From Antitrichia curtipendula (lineage: Eukaryota > Streptophyta > Bryopsida > Hypnales > Leucodontaceae), in assembly GCA_951230915.1 (NCBI GenBank), contig OX579634.1, positions 49,613,570 through 49,677,569 on the forward strand: 64,000 nucleotides of DNA. The letters are read 5' to 3'. The number at the start of each line of letters is the position of its first letter. Position 1 is the first letter of the stretch. A program made the translations under genes and the position numbers. The notes beneath the pieces were generated by a model. It saw only the letters and a program-made list of their open reading frames with translations. It had not been told where the DNA came from and searched no databases. This document shows positions 36,773-46,675 of the stretch, piece by piece.

Positions 36773-38748
36773 ATCGTGAGTTCTCATGATATTTTTTTGA
36801 AAGTGTTCATTTATTTCCGGTAGCCACGAGCATTTACTTCCTCTAATATCCCAGAACTGTTTGTAAATACTGTAAATCAACTTTATTACTGTAATTATTA
36901 TGATCATGTACAGGCTACTCTCAGTAATAAAAGCACTTTGTAAGCTTGTTTCCTAATTCCCTTGTCCAATTTCTGTGGAATGGCAAATGTTTAATTGAAA
37001 TTGAACACATGTTTGATGCTTAATAGTCTCCTCGTCCGAGCATATTTTGGGACCTCATAATACTTATAATTATTGAATCTAGATTTTCAAAGGTGATTAG
37101 TCACTTTCTGACTTAGTAATTGCTATATCTTTCTTCAGTGATCTAAAATTACACCCAAACCTGCTTGAATTATTATAAGTGTTCCTTCCTCCCAATGATT
37201 ACTAACAAATTAGATTTATCTTCGCCCATAATTATTATTTCTATGATTCTTTATTCATAGTCATTGCAGGTTATGATCTTCCCTATTGATCATTCTACAT
37301 TTTATTACTGCTTAAGATACAAAATCCCTGGAGTAAATACGTAATTCTTTTTCTCAAGTAGGCCATTCTGTTTGATTGTAGATCTCTAGGATATCGGTAA
37401 TGTACACTTCTCTTCAGATTAACATACACCGCTTTGAAATTTTGATATGTTGGCTGGTTTTTATATGTTATTGTGTCTTGTATGTCTGGATTGTGTCAGT
37501 CCATAAGGTACGTGAGATCTCACGATGATAGGTGGTCGTCTTCTCCACTGGCGGTTTGACTGAGTTTTGAGTTGGTATTGGCAGATGCCGATGCTTATTG
37601 TACTCACAGGTGATTTGTGCGTGGAGGGCCTTCCAGCGGATCTCCCTCACAGTATCCCCATAGCGAATGGCTTCCTCGACTTTTTCCGATATCTTGTACA
37701 AACTAGTCACTTAGGCTTGTGGTCTTGCATGCACACTTCCACTTTGACTGAGCTTCTTCGACGTATTTTCCCACGAGAGATTCAAAAGGGTTTTCTTTTT
37801 ACTGCTGGTGTTAACAAACCTAACAAGAACGAGCCCTACCCCCATCGTGGGGAGATGTTGAAGCATCTCTTAGGTAGTCCTTGTTTGCGCGGGCTTCTTT
37901 GGAATCAACAACTTGCAATGCTTCAATTAGATCCTCTAAACTGGCAACATCCGCATATAATAGGACCTTGGATATGTGTAAAGGATGATGTAGATCCTTT
38001 GAAATTGAAACGTCCCTACTATGTAGGACCAGAGTTAGAACTTAAGGGGGAACGCTTCCGTGATGAACAATAGATTAAGGTACTACAGTCAATGCAAAGA
38101 GCATGTTTGTATTTTTCAATATCAAGGTTAGTAAAATGGGGTGAACCGACCTTCATTCTATATTCAAATCTGAATTCACTGTACCATATGTTTGTAATGT
38201 CACTTGTCTTCTCATTTTGTGATCTTGTAATGTTGGGGTTGGGGGATTATATCGTGAGGTTTCTCGCGCTCTAATTTTGGTGCACTCAATAGTACTAGTT
38301 ATAATTATTTGAGCACTGAGAATCGCAAGTTTGTTGTATTCTACTTTCTACTACATCCTGAAATCTCACGATGATTAATATCACTCACGGCATACAAAGA
38401 GATGCCCACCTTATCGAATGCTTCTAATTGCATTAGCAACTATCATTTTGTATGTCTGTTTTATTGTGACGATTACATTAGGAAATCTTCAGATTTGTAA
38501 TTCCTTGTGCAAATTCAATTGCGGCCAATGCATTGCCTATTATTCTAAATGTCCCCTTAGACCGAGGGATCTCACGATAATTCATACCCCCTCACAATGC
38601 AGAAATGAGTGCAGAATGGGCGGATTGCTCTAAATTTTTTTGGCTTAGCATGTTTTGATACGTAAACGTGCCTAAACCGAATCTTCTTCCAACTTTTAGA
38701 AGCCGCGTTCTTTTGGAAATCATAATATCCTAAGATCACACGATGATT
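36773..38748. repeat. Scattered palindromic motif copies towards the right end of the giant element
   Basis: Copies or half-copies at 36773 (ATCGTGAGTTCTCATGAT), 37511-37524 (perfect CGTGAGATCTCACG), 38251 (half), 38357, 38564 and 38731. The last lies about 30 bp inside the right TIR. This mirrors the half-copies just inside the left TIR, as expected for subterminal binding sites. Confidence 0.75.
37585..38073 (+). CDS. Partial FCP1-like exon, degenerate, downstream of gene B
   Basis: An open frame of 162 codons follows a good acceptor ('ggtattggcag' then ATG at 37585) and ends at TAG 38073. It contains NGFLDFFRYLVQTSHLGLWS followed by CMHTSTLTELLRRIF, matching in layout the RPGCVDFLDWL...FWSSVSPSNLKSLL part of gene B exon 6. 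The nucleophile motif is replaced by LTGDLCVEG and the DDSP motif is missing. It may be a second, decayed FCP1-like domain, a separate small gene, or an alternative last exon of gene B. No upstream exon is obvious between 36751 and 37584. Catalysis is very unlikely. Confidence 0.5.
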   Translation: MPMLIVLTGDLCVEGLPADLPHSIPIANGFLDFFRYLVQTSHLGLWSCMHTSTLTELLRRIFPREIQKGFLFTAGVNKPNKNEPYPHRGEMLKHLLGSPCLRGLLWNQQLAMLQLDPLNWQHPHIIGPWICVKDDVDPLKLKRPYYVGPELELKGERFRDEQ

Positions 38749-38777
38749 ACAACCTTCACAAAGTCCGAAATTCCCCT

Positions 38778-38804
38778 CAAAGTCCAAAAGTAGTTAAATA
38801 GGGC
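38778..38804 (-). repeat. Right terminal inverted repeat of the giant element
   Basis: Inverted match to 12108-12134 (25 of 27). Just inside it, GGACTTTG occurs twice as a direct repeat on the minus strand, 11 bp apart. Confidence 0.75.
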
Positions 38805-38809
38805 ATCAT

Positions 38810-41800
38810 CCAATATTTGTCATAGTTGTCGATATGGACTAGTCCACACTGTATAATATCCATTGTATTGATTTGCAATCGCAAAAAAGGACTAGGAAAT
38901 TACTAGAAAACAACTATAACTATAAAATAACAATAGTCATTTCCTAGTTGTTTTGTAGTCGTTTAGTAGTCATTTCCTAGTTGTTTTCAAATCATTTTTT
39001 GATTGTCTTATATCAATTCTCCTATATCAATTGTCAAGAATACCATTAGGTTGGACATATAAGATTTGTAAGTAGTTGTATCTTTATGTAATGAGTTTTG
39101 TTAATAGAATTCTAAAATTTCTATAGTTTGTAGATTTTTACATTTTGTAGATTTTGAAATCTACAAATTCTAAGAATTACAAATAAGTTGCAAATGAGTC
39201 ACAAACAGGTTGCAATGAATTCACTGACAAGCTATAAACAAGTCACAGATGAGTTGCAAATGAGTCACAATGAAGTCACAAATGAGTTGTAAACTAATTA
39301 TAGATCAATTGCAAATGAATCATTAATAAGTTGTACAACTCACCAATTGAGAAATTGATCTTATGTGGCAACAAATATCACATAAGCAACTTTAACATTA
39401 TAAAGCGCATGGATGAAGTTCCAAATAAGCTGCCTACTCATAAACAACATCATTTTGCCTTGCAACTACAATACGACTAGAATACTTGTCCACAACAATT
39501 GGGAGCCTCTAGATTCTCACCAATGGCAAATGTCTAATGCAACCCAAAAATCAATTGCTCTTTGTAGTCACAAAACCCCTCAGCTTCTTCTAGTGTGCCC
39601 ACCCCAACAACTTAGCAATTTGTTGAAAGCAAAGGAACCTCTAGGTCTTATTAGTGGCAGTGATCTCCAATTGTCGCCTAGAGGGAGAATCCTCCAACTG
39701 CAGTTAGAACCACTCGTAGAGGCAATTGACAACGCTTTGGGCAACAATGTTGCTACCACTTTCCTTCTGTGTCTACTAAAAGAAGAAATCATGGATGCTT
39801 TATAGCTCCTCCACAGATGTTCTCTTGGTGTGCAAAGTAGTGGCCATTTTACATACATGAAATGAAACGTTTGGTTGTCCCCTAAATAGCGCCGCCAAAA
39901 GGAGTAAGTGGGGCATCCACAATTGCATGAAATTGATAGAACGAAATGATAACTCTACAACTACCATTGATGCATCAAGAAAACAAAAAAAATAGTTGCT
40001 TGAATCATGAATAGTGAATGTGACGCCACTACTGGAATTGATCAACGACGAAGCCGGACACTATCTAGGACCCAAATCTCCATGATGTGCAAATTAACCA
40101 CCTCGCAAGCTTGGTACACATTTGTAAAGACCGTAGCTCTCAACAACGGAAGAACTTTCAATAATCACTATGCATCAATCTACTACGATTGATCTACCAT
40201 AGTATCCTGTAGAAAAGGATCCAAGGCCTAAACTACACTAATGGTCTCCAATCAGCATCTCCCAATCACTCTAACTCTCACACAATAGATTGTCCTATCG
40301 CCAACTTGAGGTCCGACTAATAAAGAAGGCAAGCATTTATACCTTGCATGATTAGAGATTCGACACCAAGATCATGTGGCAACTAACTTGCCCACCTATT
40401 AAATTCCGACTTCAAACATTTGGATCAAATTTGAAAAATCTCCAGCTTGTTTTTTAAATTTTTAGTGGACAAAAAGTGTCTACTTTAGCAGTGAGGGGTT
40501 AGGTGCTCCAACATCCAATTTTTGGATGATGAACATATTTATATTCATGTTTCTTTTTCATTGCTATTTAGATGAAAGTCATTTTAATTTGTGGAGATAC
40601 TTTATCAAGTTCTTGTCCTATCTATTGGTTGGATTTGATATTATTAGAATTCATGTTTTTCTAAAATTACAAATGTCAAAGTATATCAAGTGGTTGACTA
40701 AGCCAAAATTGCATTGACTCTAGTTCAAAATTGAATTTGCAAAAATGAGGTTATAGACGTAAAGAACACAAAAATTTCAAAAAATCACCATGCTAAGAGA
40801 ACCTCCTTTGAAATCCATTCTAGCAAGCTTTACTCCAAGAATGATAATATTTTGCTTGTAATTGTATTTTGAAGGAATTTAAAAAATTTCCTTTTAAAAT
40901 TTATAAAAAATATTGGTGATAGCATTGGTGAATCTAATTGTATGGATGGAATTTAAAATTCAAAATCTACAACTTTCATTTATATATCAATTCCAAAATA
41001 TTTTTCTAAATAATACTTTATAATGATTTTTACCTAATCGTCAATTCTGGAGAAGATTCTAGATGTTTAGGGATTAAAGTTGGTAACTCCAAAATTGGAT
41101 CGTGTCTATCAGTGCCACTTCAAGAGATCCTCATTTTGTGTACATCTTACAAATCAATATATACTTGTTGAAAAAATAATTTTAAAACATCTACAAAAAA
41201 AAAATTCCACCCTTCATACTTTTGCTTACTGTATACAAATGTCACATTCTTTGGTGCTTTGAAACTTTTTTTCATTTGCCAATAGGAAAAAATAAAAATA
41301 AAAATTTGAACAATCTAAGAATAGTAATTGTGAACATTAGAAAAATTTGCACCTTGGGTTGATCCTACCTTACATGATCACATTAAATTAAGTCACAAGA
41401 GGTTACGTACAAAGGCAATGATGAAGAGCTTGGAAATAATAAGCAAGCTTTTGTCTACATTGAAAATTGCAATTATTGTGGATACTAATAATTACAAAGA
41501 AAATTGAATTTTGTGACAATAATATGGTATCAAAGTATATGGACAAAATTCTTGTAGTTTGAAGAATTTCAAATCCTCCAATATATTTTAGTCAAGTAAT
41601 ATGTTAAATCAAGAGCACTAAAGATTTGGGGTGTCACTTTTATAAATAAAAAAATCTTCCCAATTCCTTTACAGTATTGCTTTTATTAATGTTGCTTTAA
41701 TTTATGCTTAATACTATATTTTTACAATATTCAGTGTAAATTATATTTAATAATTTAATTTTTAAAAATTGGAATACAAAACTTGATTTAAGTGAATTTC

Positions 41801-42409
41801 CTATTTTTCAAGCTCTTAAAAATCTTAGACCATTAGATGCAAAAAATTGAATATGATATAGTTTGAATAAATCAAGTTTAAATATTTCGATAATTTTGGT
41901 ATTGTTTCAAAAATTATATGTTCATCAAAAGTATAAGTTAGAATATATCAATTTAAAATTTGGTCTTCATACATGACTTTTAATATTTCAATTATAAACT
42001 AAAAACTCTTTATAAATGATGAATAAAATTAAACAAAATGCTTAAACTAAAATAGACTACAATAGAAAAAAAAAAAAAAAAAAACACACACACTATTTTA
42101 TGGGTAGATATGAAATAAGAGCCTATTGGATTTGTTCAATTAAAGTCATTTATTTGAATTCATAAAATAAAAAATATTCTTGTAAATAAGGTTGTTGAAT
42201 TGCATTTTCAAATGACATGGCTATATATATAGAATGTTATTTTAAGCTAACGTGGCATGTAACTCTATGTAGTCATATTCTTTGTTGTTGTGGAATATGA
42301 CTCTTGTGAGTCAAATTTTTGGTTTACAAAGATGTCATTGATATTTTATGACTAAATGCAACCATATTTTTGACAATACAAAGTCACATTTTTGACATAA
42401 TTGCAATCA
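38810..42409. other. Gene-free flank right of the giant element
   Basis: AT-rich. At 38900-38990 is a small inverted/direct repeat of 'catttcctagttgtttt'. At 39180-39330 is a degenerate short repeat ('caaatgagtcacaa' type). The 130-aa ORF at 39413-39805 shows no domain I know. A solitary piggyBac-like end, TTTAGGGATTAA, lies at 41066-41077 without a visible partner. Confidence 0.35.
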
Positions 42410-42955
42410 TTATTCCCTAAAAGCCCAAGGGGTTTGGACAAAATACAAATGTGTTATAAAATATAAGTTCTACAATTTTTTTGAAGTTTGCATTAAAATA
42501 GATAATTTGAAGCACAAAAAGAAGAAAATATCTGTATGGTCAAAATTATAAAATTATTCTTAGATTTTCTTCAAATGAATTTTGAAGATATAACTTCAAA
42601 AATTCACCAAAAATATGATTTCTATCTTTAGCAATTGAATTTTTTTTTGATTGGTCAAAATTGTGGTTTCTATTGATTTGTGAAAAAATGCATAAGATCC
42701 AGTAATGAAAACACCAACACTTTCTCCAAATAGTAAGTTTTTCAACACTAGGTAATACTAGACTCTTTGTGCTATTTCTTTCATAGTTTTTGTTTGACCG
42801 TAGCGATCTTAGTTTTGAATATAAATATTGAAAGACAATCCAATCTTCTTCTTTTTTTAAATTAAAAAAATTAAAAAAAGTTTTTTTCTGCCCAAAAAAT
42901 CTGCCCAAAGTTGGGCAGCGACCATAAAATGGTCGTTTGAGCGCTTAGGGGTTAT
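42410..42955. mobile_element. piggyBac-like MITE with TTAT instead of TTAA flanks
   Basis: TTAT at 42410-42413 and 42952-42955 encloses 538 bp. The left terminus is TCCCTAAAAGCCC; the right, reverse-complemented, is CCCCTAAGCGCTC. The interior from about 42425 ('aaggggtttggacaaaatac', 'ttgaagtttgcat') is homologous to 47920-48010 in a SUVR intron. The right end carries hairpins around 42902-42935. The termini fit the local piggyBac-like family, but the target site is non-canonical or mutated. Confidence 0.5.
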
Positions 42956-43619
42956 GTAACTTCTATGTAATCATATTTTAGACAATATATATTGTGAAAT
43001 AGGAGTCGAGTAAGAGAGATTTCAAATAATTGATAGTCACATTTTGTAGACTTGTATGTTTAGTTTATAGTTGAGGTGACTAAGGTCCAAAGTAGCTTTA
43101 GACATAAACGACAATCATATTTCTTATACATTTTAAATAAACATGACGCGTTCCATTTATGCATCATCATTGTTTAACATCTAAATAAAAGACTCCATAC
43201 AATTAAAAATAAGTGCATATGATTTTAGAGATTCACAAGAGATAATCATATTGGAGAGAAAAAATGTAGGAAGAAATGTGACTCTCTTTAGTGGCATTTA
43301 TTAGTCACTTATACAAAACATATCACAATGAGTATATTCTTAACATACTTGTAGGGTCTATATTCCTTATATTACTATGAAAAAGTTGCTTCTATTGTAT
43401 TGCAAGTAACCTCCAATAATTTGATTCAGCTTTTGATGTCTATATGTATAATTAAGGAGGTTAATTTTTAGTAAATAAAAAATAAAAGGCAACCTTCAAA
43501 AGCTTATGACAACACAAAATTTGTATTTTATAATCTGTAACACAAATTTAGGATAAGAAAATATTAAAACAATTATATCTTTGAAAATCATAAAAAAACA
43601 AGAAGAAATAATAACAATG

Positions 43620-43880
43620 GTCGAGGGACCAAAGGACAAGTGCTAAAAGGCAACAACAAGCAAGAGCTAAGATGCAATAAGAGGCAACAAAGAGCAAGAG
43701 TTAAAATGAAATAAGAGGATATAAGAAACAACAAGAATCAAGAACTAAGAGGCAACAAGATGCAAGAATTAAGATGCAACAAAAAAAGAAGGATAAGAAA
43801 CAACATGAAGCAACAAGAAAGAAGAGCTAGGAGGCAATAAAAGACAAAGAAGAAGAAGAAACAAAAGACGTAGCAATTAG
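43620..43880 (+). repeat. Purine-rich degenerate tandem repeat
   Basis: Irregular repetition of 'gcaacaagaagcaagagctaag'-like phrases, strongly purine-biased on the plus strand, with no coding features. Confidence 0.65.
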
Positions 43881-44210
43881 AGTTTCAAAACCCTAAAAAA
43901 GTGGTGTCTAGAATTTCAAAATCCTAAACAATGGATTTTCTACTTTTTCTTTAACTATTTATATTTTTCTTCGGGTGCCCGAAAAAAAAAAGTGACTACT
44001 ATGAAAATGTGACTATAAAATATGAGTGTATATAATCACATGCAAAATATAGCTAGCAAATATGATTAGACGTTCTTTAGACATGTTCCAATCATGTCAT
44101 TCTCTATAAAGCACTTTAGCATTTTTATAGAGTATATACTATGTCGGTCAAGTACAAGGCCAAACTAGGAACTACAGTCACATTTACAGTCATTTTTTCT
44201 CCCAAGGTGT

Positions 44211-45530
44211 TGGCCTTTAAAAATATGTCCTGCAAATAGTCACCAATCATCTTCAATCATCCCCAATCACATTTTCATAGTCATAAAATACTCATTCCGT
44301 TGTAATGTGTACAATTCATTGCATATTTTCTTTCAAAGTATTGGCCTTTAATTCCTCATTGCCTAAGGGGACCAAAAGTGTCCTCATATAGTTTCAAGTC
44401 CAATTCAAAGTGTTGTAACTTTTGCATCCATTGTCCAAATTCAATAAAAACTTGTTGGAGAATTTGCGCTCTCTCTTCTAGTCTATGTGGTAAATTTTTC
44501 AAATCAATCCAAGATAAAATTTTCTTGTAAGCCAATTGAATTTTATAGGTTCAATTTGAGTTCACCAAACTGCATTTGAAGACTGCAACTTTAGGGGCTT
44601 GTATCTCCTTCACACAATGTTTTTTTTTCAATAAAATTTATTGGATTATGTATCCCATGAAGTCTACTGGTAAAATTTTCATATCAATCCAAGTTGTTTT
44701 GATTGTTTGGGAGCAAATCGAAGTTCAATATCCCAACACTTTTGGATTACAATGAACTTTAGCGGCTTGTTTCTTCTTCATACAATGTTAATTTTCAATA
44801 ATTAAAGAAAAGAAAGTTGTGCATACTAGTCTAGTTTATATGGATGAAATTTCATTTCAATCCAAGAAGCTAAGAGTGACTGAGAAGCATTTTAGTAGAA
44901 GGAGGTTCAACCTTAGATGGGGGTTTTGTAACTTTTTTTTGTTATTTTTATGACATTTGAAAGCCATTTTACAGACACAATGAGTGAATTCAATAGTGTT
45001 TTTTTTACCAAAGTGTTTATATGTTAGTTTTGAATTGCTTTACAATTAAATTTTTCTCATTTGAGTAGGTTTAGAAATCGAATATCACCTCCAAATGTAT
45101 TGCTAGGAAAATTATAGCATCCTTTTTCAACTCAAACATTATAATCTTGCAATATATGTGGTCAAATGACTCCAATTTTGATTCATGTCATCTACAACAC
45201 ATACACTATAAGATTGTATGGTTGAAATCTCTATTATTGAGTGACATTTAGATCTATAACACTTCAAAAGCAATGATGTATTTGAACTCAAACAAGCCTT
45301 AGGCAACGAGGGGTTAAGAATACTGTGACTTGCAAGTAGTCACTAGTCAACTCTAATCATCCCCAATCATATTTTTATAGTCATAAAACACTCATTTTGT
45401 TGTAATGTATACAATTCATTCCAAAGTATTGGCCTCTAAAAATATGATTGCTAGTAGTCCCCAATCATCCCCAATCATATTTTCATAGTCATAAAAAAAC
45501 CATTTCATTGTAATGTAAACAATTCATTCC
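44211..45530. repeat. Roughly 110-130-bp tandem repeat, three copies, interrupted by a MITE
   Basis: Copies at about 44211-44347, 45318-45433 and 45434-45530 share 'ccccaatcatattttcatag', 'tcataaaacactcatt.gttg' and 'acaattcattc...gtattggcct'. The MITE at 44348-45317 splits the array exactly at a TTAA. Confidence 0.75.
44348..45317. mobile_element. piggyBac-like MITE inserted at TTAA, with a visible empty-site equivalent
   Basis: TTAA at 44348-44351 and 45314-45317 flanks 962 bp. Ends are TTCCTCATTGCCTAAGG on the left and, reverse-complemented, CCCCTCGTTGCCTAAGG on the right. Joining the flanks at one TTAA restores 'ttggcctTTAAgaatac...gcaagtagtcac'. This matches the uninterrupted repeat copy at 44211 ('ttggcctTTAAaaatatg...gcaaatagtcac'). 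It is direct evidence for precise TTAA insertion. Confidence 0.85.
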
Positions 45531-46675
45531 TATGACCCTTCATAGGGAACTTCATCAAATTGCTAGAAGGTTATTCCAATGACAATTTGCATAGTGTACA
45601 ATTCGTTCTAATGACATTTGGCATGGTATACAAAACTTAACAAATTTATAGAAGATCATTTTAATGACAATGTGCATAGTGTACACTTCATATCGATGAC
45701 GTAGAGGCAAGTTTGAGAATGAGCATACAAATATGAACTTTGTAATTCACTTCATAATTTATTCCAGACTTTTAGCAAATTAGATTTCAAAGCAACCATT
45801 CAAGAGTGACAACATCCAAGCATTGAAGGATTAAGGACAAAAATTTAGTAACTTATTTAAAACATTTCCAAAAATATTGGAACTTCTTGTTGAAGTAATT
45901 AGAACTTATCATGATATAGAGTTAATTCTTGCCTTTCAAAAAGCATTCATGTCTCTTAAAAAAACTACAGGCATACTTCAACATGTTAATAGTAAATAGA
46001 GGACACTTTGGTTGACACTTTCATTCAACTAGGTATTAAGGGGTAATACATTACTACATATAGAAAATTTTAAACTTAAGGAAATTGACATACATGAGCA
46101 TTTCGAATTTTCTATACTTGATTTACCAAACGCAATATCATAAAACCATCCAAATGGATAAGAACAGGACATATACTGTATACTGGACATGACAGGACAG
46201 GAAGGCTATTATTTGTAAAGGAAGTCTTTTTTTACAAAATAGCCAGATTCCCACTGAATTTTAAAACCAATAGCCATAATTCACCTAGGTATCATCTAGG
46301 TTTCATGTAGACACTATCACCAATTACCACCCAACTATCACCTGAGTACTGAAGAAATAGCTGGCTACTTCTTCAAAATGAAAAAAGAATCACTGTGGCC
46401 GAGTTCCTTTAAAATTGGAAATAGGTCACCCACTCCTTGGTTATGCTTATGGGTTCCCTACCTGAGAGATAGTGTTGAAGTCCAAAATTGATTTTCCCCA
46501 CAAGAAGCTAGAATACTTTGCACACGCTGTCCATTCGGAGTGTTTGAAGGTTAATTCCCAGTTCAACCCAACCTCGGAATATGGTGCTCCAATTCCAGGT
46601 GAAAAACGGCTGAAACATTTGAAATAATGAAGGTTTCCTGAAATAATGAAGGTTTTCTCCTGTACCCATTAGGCA
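45531..46675. other. 3' flank of the SUVR gene
   Basis: No gene. The part next to 46676 should contain the 3' UTR and polyadenylation site of the SUVR gene; I cannot pick the site confidently. Confidence 0.3.

Larger units (their letters stand above)
12108..38804. mobile_element. Candidate giant DNA transposon, about 26.7 kb, with imperfect TIRs
   Basis: The two ends are inverted copies of a 27-bp sequence, with 25 of 27 positions matching: left 12108-12134 begins GCCATATTTAACTACTT, right 38804-38778 read in reverse begins GCCCTATTTAACTACTT. The 5 bp ATCAT is present just outside both ends (12103-12107 and 38805-38809), a candidate target duplication; phasing is uncertain because CATCAT occurs at both ends. 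Inside are gene A (DUF7869-like, proposed transposase), gene B (ParB-like plus FCP1-like) and a partial FCP1-like exon. Copies of an 18-bp near-palindrome found nowhere else in the window lie close to both ends. A Harbinger-like element full of satellite is nested in it. TIRs, motif distribution and gene content support one unit; I do not recognise the superfamily. Confidence 0.7.

Noticed and set aside
39413..39805. 130-aa plus-strand ORF, considered as a retrotransposon remnant
   Set aside because: No protease, reverse transcriptase or integrase motif and no LTR or polypurine tract could be identified.
41066..41077. Isolated TTTAGGGATTAA as a MITE end
   Set aside because: It looks like a piggyBac-like right terminus, but I found no matching left end, so no element is called.
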